Assembly: GCF_007828215.1 (NCBI RefSeq)
Contig: NZ_VIUE01000004.1
Coordinates: 124,001 to 188,000, forward strand
Source: Pseudomonas sp. SJZ074
Lineage (GTDB): Bacteria; Pseudomonadota; Gammaproteobacteria; Pseudomonadales; Pseudomonadaceae
Length of the DNA stretch: 64,000 bases
Direction of reading: 5' to 3'
Below the pieces are notes generated by a model. The model saw nothing but the letters and a program-made list of their open reading frames with translations. It was not told the origin of the DNA and searched no databases. The position numbers were made by a program, and so were the translations under genes. Of this stretch, positions 10,101 through 18,789 are shown one piece after another; the first letter of the stretch is position 1; the number at the start of each line of letters is the position of its first letter.

Positions 10101-10355
10101 AGCCGGCAAGATTCGACCATCCACGGCGCGCGGGAACTGGCCGCCCGGGTCCTGGAGCAACGCCTGGAATTCGACGGCGAGCAATTGCGCCGGCGCATAG
10201 CCCAACAGCTCGGCAAAAACGCCGTTGGCTTTCAATACCCGGCCCTGGCCATCCAATAGCACCAGCGCCGCTGAAACCAGGTCGAAGATGGCATCGAAGA
10301 GTTGGGCTTGCACCCTCCGTGGGGGAGAAATATCCGTTTCCATAGAGAGCTTCAT
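7188..10355 (-). CDS. Giant multi-PAS/GAF sensor, interrupted before its kinase domain
   Basis: A soluble sensor of about 1055 residues with no membrane segment. I count seven PAS-type units, several ending in the PAC signature DI(S/T)ERKR. A GAF domain sits at about residues 770-920, between PAS6 and PAS7. The last PAS ends VGRNVSAWRAA, then TAA. In the same frame the next codons continue RRLKESHAQL and into the HisKA_3 box, so the ancestral protein was a single kinase of about 1280 residues. One base change (GAA to TAA) would explain the stop. Possible starts are GTG 10361, ATG 10355 and ATG 10343; 10355 is chosen, but the ribosome-binding site is weak. A variant palindrome lies about 70-85 bases upstream. 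Confidence 0.85.
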   Translation of the reverse strand: MKLSMETDISPPRRVQAQLFDAIFDLVSAALVLLDGQGRVLKANGVFAELLGYAPAQLLAVEFQALLQDPGGQFPRAVDGRILPAHFASGPVELRYRRQDGSVLLGRTKSSAVDEWLLCEIDPCVAARSLGRCLEQDQWLQRIVETAPGIIGTFRLGCDGKVSMPWASSGYEEYYGVTTDELKRDVNILFERIHTEDLARVQATIAASARMLSLWQCEYRVRHPIKGEIWLEGRSTPTLEADGSIIWFGFLHDISERKRIEQALMESEERFRLAFESVAIGMALLGLDGRWLRVNRYLCQLLGREEDYLLQTSSQALAHPDDFSEEQDWGRLLAREGVSYLRMDKRYRHRNGEYVRVQLTVSAIRSGDATPSYFVVQIEDLSRLLKAEEHLSLLDLALSHVHEAAYLIDRQARFRYVNDEACRSLGYSRTELLGMTVAEIDPDWTNEQILEDWSYAARGTPEIIESRHRARDGRIFPVELSVTYLELDGQSYSLELARDITERRRLHSARQESEKRYREVFDNSSDCLYLLEITEDRQFRYIEVNAAFERVSGLDRRQLIGRCLGEVVPQSGQKVMEGLMNCLARGEIIEWSIEIDLPAGSVSLHSTFIPVRDEQGHIYRIVGISRDIGERKRMETRLLTSEQQFRALAENSLNLIIRYDLDCRRTYVNPAFERYTGIPAARALKMPVEDGWTANMAVTDYLALLRQVIRTGEPLETVLEWPNAASGEMVVHAFQINAERGADGSVTSVLAKGYDITALKRHERLEEARLGIFERLVRGAPLAEVLSRVTAYIEQARPEFLACIRLVSADARYLRLITAPSVPGDYLQAVGDIDISEEGDTAGWRSTTIIVEDLSVYRGSAAIKESAVKAGLGACWSEPIKGSSGKVLGLFSIFLRRPGRPTDSDLKLIYQASHLAAIAIERNYAETLLRESEKRYRDIFDNTPDVIARFDSKCRFMYVNPAMEGMLDLSQEALLGRTFRQVSPRSGLARSFQSRVEQVLRSGQAGEAELTLDMPAGQDSEPVCYQVRLVPEHDQSGALVGILTVGRNVSAWRAA

Positions 10356-10425
10356 CGGCACTTCGCTCTAAAGTTGCTTATGGACAAAGAACGATCGATT
10401 TTCGGTCGGTGACGGCGCAAGCTCA

Positions 10426-10441
10426 TCAGGACTTGCCCCGA
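10426..10441 (-). promoter_or_regulatory. 16-bp repeat variant in front of the PAS kinase
   Basis: The minus strand reads TCGGGGCAAGTCCTGA. It keeps the central GGGCAA-TCCT of the island repeat but has degenerate outer arms. An AAAATCGATCG box starts 23 bases later, the same spacing as at the bcs copy. Medium-quality member of the motif family. Confidence 0.4.
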
Positions 10442-10525
10442 GTATGGTGGATCGTTCGCCTTTGTGTCATAAGACTAAACGCCAAAGTGATGAACGCCCG
10501 GTATTCGATCGACCAATCGACAGAC

Positions 10526-11791
10526 TCAGGCATTTTCCGAGTCGTGATCATATAAATGATAGTTGTTCTTACCGCTGCCCTTGGCTTGATACATGGCGAT
10601 ATCCGCCTTGCGCAAAAGACTGGCGGTGTCCGTGGCATGATCGGGGCACAGACTGATACCCAGGCTGGCGCCGACGCCGATCCGGCGACCATCGACGTAG
10701 AACGGGCTGGACAACGCGGCAACGATATTGGACGCGACCTGCCCGGCCTGGTCGGCACTGACCCCATTTTCCAGGATGACGGCGAACTCGTCGCCACCGA
10801 TCCGACACACCACATCGGTGCTGCGCAACGTTTCCCGCAGGCGCTCGGCAACCAGAATCAACAGGCTGTCGCCGGTCTCATGACCCAGCGTATCGTTGAC
10901 GATCTTGAAGTCATCGAGATCGATGAACAGCACCGCACAGGACGTAGCGTAGCGCGTCACCTCCGCGACGGCGGTCTCGAGCTTTTCCTTGAAATAATGG
11001 CGGTTGTACAGCCCCGTCACCGGATCTTGATAGGCCAGCTCGTTCAGTTGCTGCTGGGCCAGTCTGCGCTGTTGCAACTCGGCACTGATGCGTGCGTCAT
11101 GACTTTCGAGCTGATCCATCATGTCATTGAAACTGCGGGCGAGTCGGCCGGTTTCATCGCTGCCATATACCGTCGCTCGCAGACTGAAATCCTGATAAGT
11201 GCGCACCCGTTCGGTCAGTTTTACCAGATTCTGCAACGGCCGCACGATGCTGGACGCCATTCGTCGGGAAAGGATGAAAGACAGAAACAACGCCACCGCG
11301 GCCGCCAGCCCACCGAACAGAGCCTGCACCGCCAGCCCCCGATAGAGCGAGGTAAAGCTCGCATTCACCGCGACATTGCCGATGACTTGACCATGGAGCA
11401 CTACCGGCCGACGCACCAAAAGGGAATACAAGCCGATTTCTTCAACCCCATAGTAATTCACAACCTCCCCGGCCGGATCGCGCCGATAGATCGCCAACTG
11501 ACGCCCATCGTTGAGCACGAATGCAGCCCAATTGATATCCGGAACATGCTGGAGAGAGGCCAGCGTTTCGTACGCCTCGTCGGCGTTTGCGAACATCATC
11601 GCCGCCGAGCCGTTTCTGCCCACCACCATGGCGTGAGCCGTGATGTCCTCCACCAGGGAGCGGCGCTGAACGACCAGTTGGTAGACCAGCAACATCACCA
11701 GCAGCACCGTCATGGCGGCCGCGGTCAACTTGAACCCCGTGTGAGTGACCTTATCGCGCAAAGGGAGATCCTCGAAACGTAAACGGGACAT
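10526..11791 (-). CDS. YfiN-like membrane diguanylate cyclase (HAMP-GGDEF)
   Basis: Makes cyclic di-GMP from GTP. This 421-residue protein has TM1 at about 18-40, a periplasmic domain of about 110 residues of the CHASE8/YfiN kind, TM2 at about 150-172, HAMP, and a GGDEF domain. The intact active-site motif RIGGDEF lies near residue 333. An RSTD inhibitory-site motif lies five residues before GGDEF, so product inhibition is likely. It starts three bases after the YfiR-like gene and is the third gene of a TonB receptor/YfiR/YfiN module. In P. aeruginosa, YfiR in the periplasm represses YfiN. Its product is the obvious activator for the PilZ domain of the BcsA encoded 14 kb upstream in the same island (inference). 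Confidence 0.93.
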   Translation of the reverse strand: MSRLRFEDLPLRDKVTHTGFKLTAAAMTVLLVMLLVYQLVVQRRSLVEDITAHAMVVGRNGSAAMMFANADEAYETLASLQHVPDINWAAFVLNDGRQLAIYRRDPAGEVVNYYGVEEIGLYSLLVRRPVVLHGQVIGNVAVNASFTSLYRGLAVQALFGGLAAAVALFLSFILSRRMASSIVRPLQNLVKLTERVRTYQDFSLRATVYGSDETGRLARSFNDMMDQLESHDARISAELQQRRLAQQQLNELAYQDPVTGLYNRHYFKEKLETAVAEVTRYATSCAVLFIDLDDFKIVNDTLGHETGDSLLILVAERLRETLRSTDVVCRIGGDEFAVILENGVSADQAGQVASNIVAALSSPFYVDGRRIGVGASLGISLCPDHATDTASLLRKADIAMYQAKGSGKNNYHLYDHDSENA

Positions 11792-11794
11792 GGC

Positions 11795-12328
11795 TCAGGA
11801 TCTGTCCGCAACGAAGCTGGCGAGCTTGAGCAGCCGAGAGCTGAAGCCCAGATGGGCCTGCCGCGCCGCAAACAGATTGACGTCGAACACAATGCGCTGG
11901 CCCTGGCGTCGCATCTCGATCATGACGCCCTGATCGGCGAATCCGGTGGCATCGGTGATGGTCAACACCGGCGTCGCGGCCAGTTGCCCGAGCAGAGAGC
12001 CAAGGGCACGACGGTTCTGTTCATCGATATAAAGGACCTGACAGCCCATAAGCGAATCACCAGACAGAACCCGGCGTACATCGATGGGCAGGCCGTTCTG
12101 CACACGCTTGCCTTGCAAATGGGCAAGTTCATCGTCCAATTGCGTGATGCCGAGCACACACAATCGAAAATTGACGTCAGGCAACGATGGCCATTCGGCG
12201 AACAGGGCAAAATTGTATAGATAGGCCGCTTTCATGGCACGTTCCTCCACTACCGAGTCGGCCATCACCCCCTGGGTGGACAGGTACAGGACAACCAGGA
12301 CCAGCACATGGCGGACGGCGATTTTCAT
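11795..12328 (-). CDS. YfiR-like periplasmic protein (DUF4154)
   Basis: A 177-residue secreted protein. Its signal peptide reads approximately MKIAVRHVLVLVVLYLSTQG and the likely cleavage follows GVMA. The mature part has the family pattern AAYLYNFALFAEWP near the N-terminus, RLCVLG, and a C-terminal MIEMRRQGQRIVFDVNL segment. YfiR proteins bind the periplasmic domain of YfiN-type cyclases and hold them inactive. The start at 12328 is fixed by an ATGA overlap with the TonB receptor stop. Only two of the four cysteines known from P. aeruginosa YfiR are evident (RLCVLG and LMGCQVL), so redox control may differ. Confidence 0.88.
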   Translation of the reverse strand: MKIAVRHVLVLVVLYLSTQGVMADSVVEERAMKAAYLYNFALFAEWPSLPDVNFRLCVLGITQLDDELAHLQGKRVQNGLPIDVRRVLSGDSLMGCQVLYIDEQNRRALGSLLGQLAATPVLTITDATGFADQGVMIEMRRQGQRIVFDVNLFAARQAHLGFSSRLLKLASFVADRS

Positions 12329-14256
12329 GGGAATGCATACCCCACGCTCAACCACAGGCTACGCTCGCCACGCTCAGGCAAATCGGCGCTGCTCTCGATG
12401 TCGAAGAAAGACGCATCGAGGTAGCGTCGGTCGAAGAGATTGCGTACCGCGGCGGTGACACTCACCCCAGGCACGACATCCCGACTGGTGAACGTCAGGT
12501 CGGTGATCGTATAACCGCTAGCACTTACACCCGGCGCGACCAGCCTGCGCCCCACGTATCGGGCAGCAAGACTGGCTCGCAAGCGCTCCTCCGCCAGAGG
12601 CACTGACACCTGCAGCTTGCTCAAGTGCCGGGGTGAATTCACCCGATCACGGCCAAGGTTGTCCTCCGAGCGCTGCAACGTGTGACTGCCCCTCAGTTGA
12701 ACCTCACGCCATTGCCACTGAGCTTCGAGTTCGGCACCTTGGGTGTCGATCCGCTCCAGCGAAGGCTCCGAGAAACGACCGATGGGATCGGTAATGCGAT
12801 AACGATAGAGGGTGCCCAACAAACGGAAGTCGCCACGGCGATGATCGGCCACAAATTCGGTGGTGGTGACGCGCTCCGACTGGACGCCGGGAAGATCATT
12901 GGAGGTCGCTTCGTACCGACTCGCGAAGCGGGTCGCGCTGCCGTGGGACAACGACAGACTGGTGTTCGTCAGGCCGGTATAGAGCAAGGCCACCCGAGGG
13001 TTGCTGCGCGCCACCGAATCCTTGCCACTGCGCTGGTCCATGCGTATGCCCAGATTCAGGCTCAAGTCATGGCGCAGGGCAATTTCATCCTGGGCGTAAA
13101 GGCTGAACGTTTGAGTCGACACCTCACTGCGATACGTTTCGTGTTCGTCGCGGCGAGGAAAATATCGATCTAATTGCTGGTTTTGCCGGTAGTCGTTGCG
13201 ATATTCACTGCCCAGCACCAGTCGATGCCCGGACAGGGTCACGCTACTGACCGTGCCCTCCAGATCCCACCACCGGCCGTCCGCGCGAACGTCCTCGATA
13301 TAATGGCGTCCATCATCGATGGGCTCACGATAGGCGCTGCGGTAAAGATAACGGCCGTGTGAGAGCCGCACGGATGAGCGAAAACTGCCGAAGTCGGCAT
13401 CGTGGCCAAGCTTCAAGAAGTCATTGCGGTCGGAAAAATCCCAATGGGCATCAAGGGGAATCGTCAGTTCCTGCTGCTTGCGTTCGACGAATGCGCCCTC
13501 GATGCTCCAGGCATTCTGAGAACCCTTGATGAACAACCGCTGCCCGTCCTGGTCATCGTGCAGGGCCTCGTTGGCGAGCGGCGTATCAGGAAGTTCGGCT
13601 TGGGACGCCGAGGTCGAGACCAGCCACTCCCCGCCGCTGTCCAGGCGCGTACCCCAACTGGCTCGGACCTTGCGATCCTGGTTCGAGCCGGCGGTCATGG
13701 CGACCTGGCCGCCGTCCAGATCACGCCCCCTGAGCGTCACGACGTTGATCACACCGAGGAAGGCACCGTTGCCGTACAGCGCCGAGCCTGGGCCTGGTGC
13801 GTACTCAACCCGGTCGATCAGCTCGGTGTCGAGTAGCCCATCCTCGCCGAGGTAGATCTGGTTGAAAATATTGTCGGCAACCGGCTGGCCATCGATGCGC
13901 AACATGACCCGTCCCGCGTATTCACCAGGCGCACCGTAGCCACGCCCGCCCAGAAAATAGTAAGCCCCGTCGAAGCCAATGCTGAGGCCGCGCATGTTAT
14001 TCAGGATCTCGCCCAGCGTCCTGTAGCCGAAGCGATGTATTTCTTCGGCCGTGACCACCGAGACGGCCGAGGGCGCGTCGGTAAGCTGCTGCGAGAATTG
14101 GGCCGCGCCCACGACTTTGGTCTCGAGCAGTTGCTCGAAGGGAATAACGGTCAAATCCTGGGCCGACGCCACCCGCGCCAACAGCCACATGCCCGACAAG
14201 CAGAGGCTCTGCAAAGCGTGCCGGGTCAGAAGCTTAGAAGTAAGGTACGGCGACAT
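12325..14256 (-). CDS. TonB-dependent outer-membrane receptor of a YfiR/YfiN module
   Basis: Outer-membrane protein of about 643 residues. A signal peptide ends near VASAQDLT. A plug domain follows (DAPSAVSVVTAEEIHRFGYRTLGEILNNMRG, then the GPGSALYGNGAFLGVINVVT region), and then a beta-barrel ending in the aromatic C-terminus SVGYAFP. The start at 14256 gives a good signal peptide but has no clear ribosome-binding site; ATG 14313 is the alternative and would add 19 residues. Receptors in front of DUF4154/GGDEF genes occupy the position of YfiB and may sense or import a substrate that controls the cyclase. The substrate cannot be predicted. The stop overlaps the YfiR ATG. Confidence 0.88.
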   Translation of the reverse strand: MSPYLTSKLLTRHALQSLCLSGMWLLARVASAQDLTVIPFEQLLETKVVGAAQFSQQLTDAPSAVSVVTAEEIHRFGYRTLGEILNNMRGLSIGFDGAYYFLGGRGYGAPGEYAGRVMLRIDGQPVADNIFNQIYLGEDGLLDTELIDRVEYAPGPGSALYGNGAFLGVINVVTLRGRDLDGGQVAMTAGSNQDRKVRASWGTRLDSGGEWLVSTSASQAELPDTPLANEALHDDQDGQRLFIKGSQNAWSIEGAFVERKQQELTIPLDAHWDFSDRNDFLKLGHDADFGSFRSSVRLSHGRYLYRSAYREPIDDGRHYIEDVRADGRWWDLEGTVSSVTLSGHRLVLGSEYRNDYRQNQQLDRYFPRRDEHETYRSEVSTQTFSLYAQDEIALRHDLSLNLGIRMDQRSGKDSVARSNPRVALLYTGLTNTSLSLSHGSATRFASRYEATSNDLPGVQSERVTTTEFVADHRRGDFRLLGTLYRYRITDPIGRFSEPSLERIDTQGAELEAQWQWREVQLRGSHTLQRSEDNLGRDRVNSPRHLSKLQVSVPLAEERLRASLAARYVGRRLVAPGVSASGYTITDLTFTSRDVVPGVSVTAAVRNLFDRRYLDASFFDIESSADLPERGERSLWLSVGYAFP

Positions 14257-14492
14257 GATCTGGATGGAGGTCTCTGGGACTGGAAGCTCAATTACTTCGT
14301 TTGGCTTTCGCATACTTCAGAGCAAGCCGACATCAACGGTACTTGCCTCGGAAACCAAGCAAACGGATGCTTTAACCGCGCGATTGTCCACCCGTAAATG
14401 AATCACTGCGCGAATGATGGCAGACTGCCTTGCTTGCACCGACAGCACCATCGGGCCAAGCCTATATTGATCTAGGGGAACCTCGAGGAACC

Positions 14493-14508
14493 GTAGGAAT
14501 TGCCCTAC
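14493..14508 (-). promoter_or_regulatory. 16-bp inverted repeat, copy in front of the TonB/YfiR/YfiN operon
   Basis: The minus strand is GTAGGGCAATTCCTAC, with perfect five-base arms; this copy is used here as the type sequence. After exactly 24 bases comes AATATAGGC-TTGG-CCCGATGG. That stretch aligns position by position with AAAACCAGC-TTGG-TCTGATGG of the che-operon promoter. It lies between the frameshifted receptor and the TonB receptor start. Confidence 0.6.
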
Positions 14509-14520
14509 CACCACACCACG

Positions 14521-16154
14521 CTAGATAACGAAGCTCTTCATCATTTCGCGCAAATTGCCGGCGAGTTGGTTGAGCTGCCGAGTCGTGGTGAAGGTCTTCA
14601 CCGCCACGTCCTGCGCCTGGACCGAAAAATCGCGAATATTCAGCAAGTTGCTGTCCACTTCTCGAGCGACCGCCGCCTGCTGCTGCATCGCGCCGGCAAT
14701 GACGCGATTACCCTCGGATATCAGTTCCACGGCCTGAGTGATTTCATCCAACGCCTCACCGGCCGCGCGCGCGACGTCCAGACTGCGGTCGGCTTTATGC
14801 GTGCATCCATTCATCAGCAATACGGCGTCCTGAATATCGGTTCGGATCCCAGCCACCATCTCTTCGATTTCCAGTGTCGATTGTTGGGTGCGATGAGCCA
14901 AGCCTCGCACCTCGTCGGCAACCACTGCAAAACCGCGCCCGGCGTCACCTGCGCGAGCCGCCTCGATGGCCGCATTAAGCGCCAGCAGATTGGTTTGCTC
15001 GGCAATCGAGCGAATCACTTCCAGGACTTTTCCGATGTCCTGGCTTTTGCGCGCCAGCTCACCGATCTGCGTGGAAGTCTTTTGTACTTCCTCGGTCATT
15101 TGCTGAATCGCGCCAACAGTCGCTACGACCATGTCCCGCCCCTGCCTCGAAGAATTGCTGGCGGTGCCCGACGCCTGAGAAGCCAGTAGCGCATTGCGGG
15201 CCACTTCTTCCACCGCCGAAGTCATTTGGGTGACGGCGCTGGCGGCCTGCTCGAGTTCCTGGTTCTGTCGGTGCGAGCCCGTCGAGCTCTGCTCGGACAG
15301 GACCTTCATGTCTTCGGAGGCATGCGTCAGCTCATCGGCGGAGGCGTAAATACTGCGGATCGTCTTGCGCAAGCTTTGTTGCATGCTTTCCAAGGCCTTG
15401 AGCAGACGCGCCGGCTCGTCCGTCCCATGGGTAATCTGGGTCGACGTCAAATTGCCCACCGCGACCGATTCGGCCAGGGCAAGCGCGCGTCAGCGGCTGT
15501 AAGAAGCTGCGGGCCAACACCCAAGCCACGCCGCCGCCCAACACGAAAAGAACCAGGGTCAGCCCCCACATCAGCACACTGAAGTCACTCGCCACCGCAT
15601 ACGCCTGGCTGGCGGCCTGCTTGCTCATGCCTTCCTCAAGGTCGATCATCTGGTTGATCAGAGACAACCATTCCACGAATGCGGGACGGGCTTGAGCCAT
15701 CAACAGGTCAAGGGCTTCTGGCGCACGGTCATTCATTCGAAGCGTGATCACCTGGGCAATCAACGGCAAGGTTCTCGCCTCGACGGCCTTGATCCGGGTC
15801 AACGCACTGCGCTCGTCGGAGGTGATATCGGAGCGATTTGCAAACATCTGGTCGAGCTTTTCGGCCGAGCTGGCATAGTTCTGCGCCAGGACTTTGATTT
15901 TTTCCAGCTCCGCGGGCAGCTCGGCCTTGTTGGCGATCAACAGGATATCGCGCAGAACGATCGCCCTGTCGTGCACGCTGCCCCGGAAATTGATCGCATA
16001 GCGCGCCTTAGATGTTGTTGACGTCGTTGATCTGCGAAAGGGTGTCTTTGATATAGGCAACCTGAGACGTGCTCAACCAAGTAAGCGTTGTTGCCAGCAT
16101 CAGAATAAAAGCGAAACCGAAACCCAACTTGGCGCCGACATTCAGCTTGATCAC
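14521..16154 (-). pseudogene. Methyl-accepting chemotaxis protein, two frameshifts
   Basis: The intact reading would run from GTG 16154 (AGGAAAT upstream) through VIKLNVGAKLGFGFAFILML (TM1), a four-helix-bundle sensor, TM2, HAMP and a hairpin with [20 protein letters not shown], to MMKSFVI. Frame 1 stops at TAA 16008-16010 after DVNNI. The expected continuation KARYAINFRGSVHDR lies in another frame, consistent with one extra T. A second break sits in the CG run at about 15484-15489 in HAMP: the frame after SFLQPLTR must change to give [13 protein letters not shown], consistent with loss of one CG unit. No full-length receptor can be made. A poor copy of the island palindrome lies upstream. 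Confidence 0.85.
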
Positions 16155-16248
16155 GACTATTTCCTACTCGCCCCGAGGCGTTCTCAATACATTCCACCAG
16201 CATAGGGGGCGACTGAACCCGCCAACATCGGGAACGGCTGATATTTCG

Positions 16249-16264
16249 ATAGGGCAAGGACTAC
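16249..16264 (-). promoter_or_regulatory. 16-bp repeat, degenerate copy in front of the frameshifted receptor
   Basis: The plus strand reads ATAGGGCAAGGACTAC, which matches the type sequence except in the middle and at one end. No AAAACC box is found at the usual 23-24 bases; an AAATATCAGC sequence follows almost immediately instead. Weak member of the family, next to a pseudogene. Confidence 0.3.
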
Positions 16265-16269
16265 TCCAA

Positions 16270-18750
16270 TCAGAGAAGTTCCAGGTCCGTTCGCAAGGGA
16301 ATCGCGACCTGCACCCGCACCCCCTGCCCCGGGGCGCTGTCCACGCTGACCGTTCCGCCGAGCATGCTTCCTCGCTCGCGCATGCCAAGCATACCGAGGC
16401 TGCGCTTGGACAGTCGCTTGGGATCGAAGCCCTTGCCGTCGTCACGCACTTCGATGAAGACGTGGTCGGCATTGCGCTGCAGATGTATCTCCACACGACT
16501 CGCCTGAGCATGACGGGCGACGTTGGTCAACGACTCCTGGATCAGGCGGAAAATGGCGGTGGCCCGCTCATCGTCGAGTTCCAATCGATCGGTAGATGCC
16601 CGCAGCGAACACGCGATGCCGGCATTGTGGGAAAACTCCGAGACCAGCCATTCGAGCGCCGGGATCAACCCCATGTCCAGCGCGGCCGGACGCAGGCTGG
16701 TGGCGACGTTACGCACCACCTGAATGATTGCGTCGATCCGTCCCATGAGCACCTGCACCCGCTCCATCAGCAGTGGCTGGCCACTGCCGAATTGCAGGCG
16801 CAACAGGGAGACTCCCATGCGTAACGCCGTGAGTTGCTGTCCCAATTCGTCATGAATTTCCCGAGCTATCCGTTTGCGCTCTTCTTCCCGTGTGCTTTCA
16901 CGATAGCTGTGAAGTACACGCTCCACGTGTTTACGCTCAGTGATGTCGCGAGCGATACCCACGACTCTCTGCACGCGTCCAAACGCGTCACGTACCGGTA
17001 TCAGTGTGGTGTGGAACGTGCGCAGGCCGGCAGGCAACTCGAGCTCCTCCTCTTCGTCGAGCGGCGCATCGCTGTCCACGCAGCGTTGGTATTTTGCCAT
17101 GGCGGTAGCGAGTGCTTGCGGCGCCAGGGTTTGCTCGATCGTCTTGCCGATCAGTTCAGTCCGCCCCACGCCTGCGGCCGACTCAAGGGCCGGGTTGACT
17201 TCGATGAAACGCAGCCCCTCGTCGGTCACCTCGAGCAAGAACAGAGGGTCCAGGGAGTGGTCGAAAATGTCCCGGTAACGCTGCTCGCTTTCCAACAGCA
17301 ATTTCTCGGCACGCTCGCGCTCTTCGGCGATGGCCGCCAGATGCCGAGCTTCACGCGTACGGTCCCGCACTTCGAGCTCAAGATGATCATGGGCGCCCTG
17401 AACCCGCTCGGCCATGCGGCCAAAGGCCCGGGCCAATTCACCCACCTCGTCGACGGACTGGGTTGGCAATTGCTCCAGACACAGGCGCTCCCTGCCTGCC
17501 CCGAACTGTCGTATTGCCGCGATCAACCGGAACAGCGGAACGGCCACCTGTTTCTGCAGAATGGAACGCAGAATGAGGATTTCCACCAGCAACGTCAGCA
17601 ACCCAAGCGCCACCACGATCATCAGGTTACCGACAACAGCCGGGGTCATCAGCGCTCTAGGATAGTGGACCGCGAGCACCCAGGGTGTATCGGGAATGCG
17701 GCCCATCGCGACGATATCGTCACGGGTCTGGACGATCTGTGCATGACCCGGCATCAGCGTGGATACGACATCGAGCAATGGCAAGCTCCGAGTCATGTCG
17801 AGCGAGCGGATGGACGCCTTGCCCGCAGTGCTTTTGATCTGTTCCATGGCGTCGGGATGGTAAATCAGCGTGCCCTCATCATCGGCGATGAACAAGCTGC
17901 TGTAAGCGCCCTGCATCGCGGGTTTGGCGGTGCGCGTCATCAATTCATCCAGTAGCACATCGACGCTGGCCAGGATCTGGTGCCTGCCAGATGCATCGGC
18001 CACATCAGGCGTGGCGACGGTGGTCATCCAGGCGTTGTTGGAGAAGTCCCAATACATCCGCGTGAACAGCGTGTCGTTGCCGGGGGTGCCGAAGCCGCGC
18101 ACATAGAACTCATAGGTTTCAAGTTCCAGGGCTTCCGGACCCGAGTAGGTGAATACCTTAGCGATGTCGGCGTCCTGATAGATGGGGAAACCTTTCTCAG
18201 GTACCACACCATAGAAGTTGAATAGCCGGCCGTGGCTACTTGAGCCGTATTTGTAGGACAGCAGATACGACAAGGCAAAACGCGCACGAGTATCGTCGTT
18301 GGGCGGGATGTCGGGCGCGTAGGTGGCCGACATCCTGGCGAAGCGCCGTCCATCGGCCAAGGGTTCTCCTTCGAACAAACCGGGACGCTGCGTATAAGAA
18401 CCATCGTCGTGGCGATGGAAAATCCGCTCGAAGTCTTCCATCAACTTGGCTCGCATGCCGGGAAAGGCCAGGGTCTGCTTGAACTCCTCGAGAAAGTTGC
18501 GCTGCAGATCCTTGATTTCACGAAACGGCAAGGATTCGCGTTGCAGGGTTTGCTCGGTGGACAGCAGCAATTGCCCGGTCACATCCTTCTCGATCGAGGT
18601 GGAATTGACATAGTAGGAAATCGCCCCCGCGCCCAGCGACACCAGGCCGATGCGCAATGTGGCCAGCCGCAGGGCACGCGTCGTCAGCGAATGCCTATGG
18701 GGGACAACCTCGGGATTTTCTTGCGCCATCATCGATTCCTTTGCCGCCAT
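16270..18750 (-). CDS. Membrane sensor histidine kinase (Cache-like, HAMP, PAS, HisKA_3)
   Basis: An 826-residue NarX-class kinase. TM1 lies at about 30-50 and a large periplasmic domain of about 300 residues (Cache size) follows. After TM2 at about 355-380 come HAMP, one PAS with PAC motif (IARDITERKH), the H-box REEERKRIAREIHDELGQQL near residue 630, and an HATPase with VRDDGKGFDP. The kinase core and the preceding PAS are strikingly similar to those of the interrupted PAS kinase at 6.5-10.4 kb. That similarity includes the final residues ELL. No response regulator follows the stop, so it is an orphan; the NarL-type protein at 5.9 kb is the likely partner (inference). It begins 39 bases after the bcsC stop, with no terminator between, and may belong to the bcs transcript. 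Alternative starts are ATG 18732 and 18729. Confidence 0.9.
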   Translation of the reverse strand: MAAKESMMAQENPEVVPHRHSLTTRALRLATLRIGLVSLGAGAISYYVNSTSIEKDVTGQLLLSTEQTLQRESLPFREIKDLQRNFLEEFKQTLAFPGMRAKLMEDFERIFHRHDDGSYTQRPGLFEGEPLADGRRFARMSATYAPDIPPNDDTRARFALSYLLSYKYGSSSHGRLFNFYGVVPEKGFPIYQDADIAKVFTYSGPEALELETYEFYVRGFGTPGNDTLFTRMYWDFSNNAWMTTVATPDVADASGRHQILASVDVLLDELMTRTAKPAMQGAYSSLFIADDEGTLIYHPDAMEQIKSTAGKASIRSLDMTRSLPLLDVVSTLMPGHAQIVQTRDDIVAMGRIPDTPWVLAVHYPRALMTPAVVGNLMIVVALGLLTLLVEILILRSILQKQVAVPLFRLIAAIRQFGAGRERLCLEQLPTQSVDEVGELARAFGRMAERVQGAHDHLELEVRDRTREARHLAAIAEERERAEKLLLESEQRYRDIFDHSLDPLFLLEVTDEGLRFIEVNPALESAAGVGRTELIGKTIEQTLAPQALATAMAKYQRCVDSDAPLDEEEELELPAGLRTFHTTLIPVRDAFGRVQRVVGIARDITERKHVERVLHSYRESTREEERKRIAREIHDELGQQLTALRMGVSLLRLQFGSGQPLLMERVQVLMGRIDAIIQVVRNVATSLRPAALDMGLIPALEWLVSEFSHNAGIACSLRASTDRLELDDERATAIFRLIQESLTNVARHAQASRVEIHLQRNADHVFIEVRDDGKGFDPKRLSKRSLGMLGMRERGSMLGGTVSVDSAPGQGVRVQVAIPLRTDLELL

Positions 18751-18789
18751 CTTCCGATGGCAGCGATTGACCCGCCCAAGACCTGATGA

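Noticed and set aside
8070..10259. 729-codon open frame on the plus strand opposite the multi-PAS gene
   Set aside because: No domain is recognisable; it is the mirror of a strongly coding minus-strand frame in GC-rich DNA. Equally long mirrors (for example 20362-21792, 46596-48494, 54169-56067, 58086-59873, 61518-63134) were dropped for the same reason.
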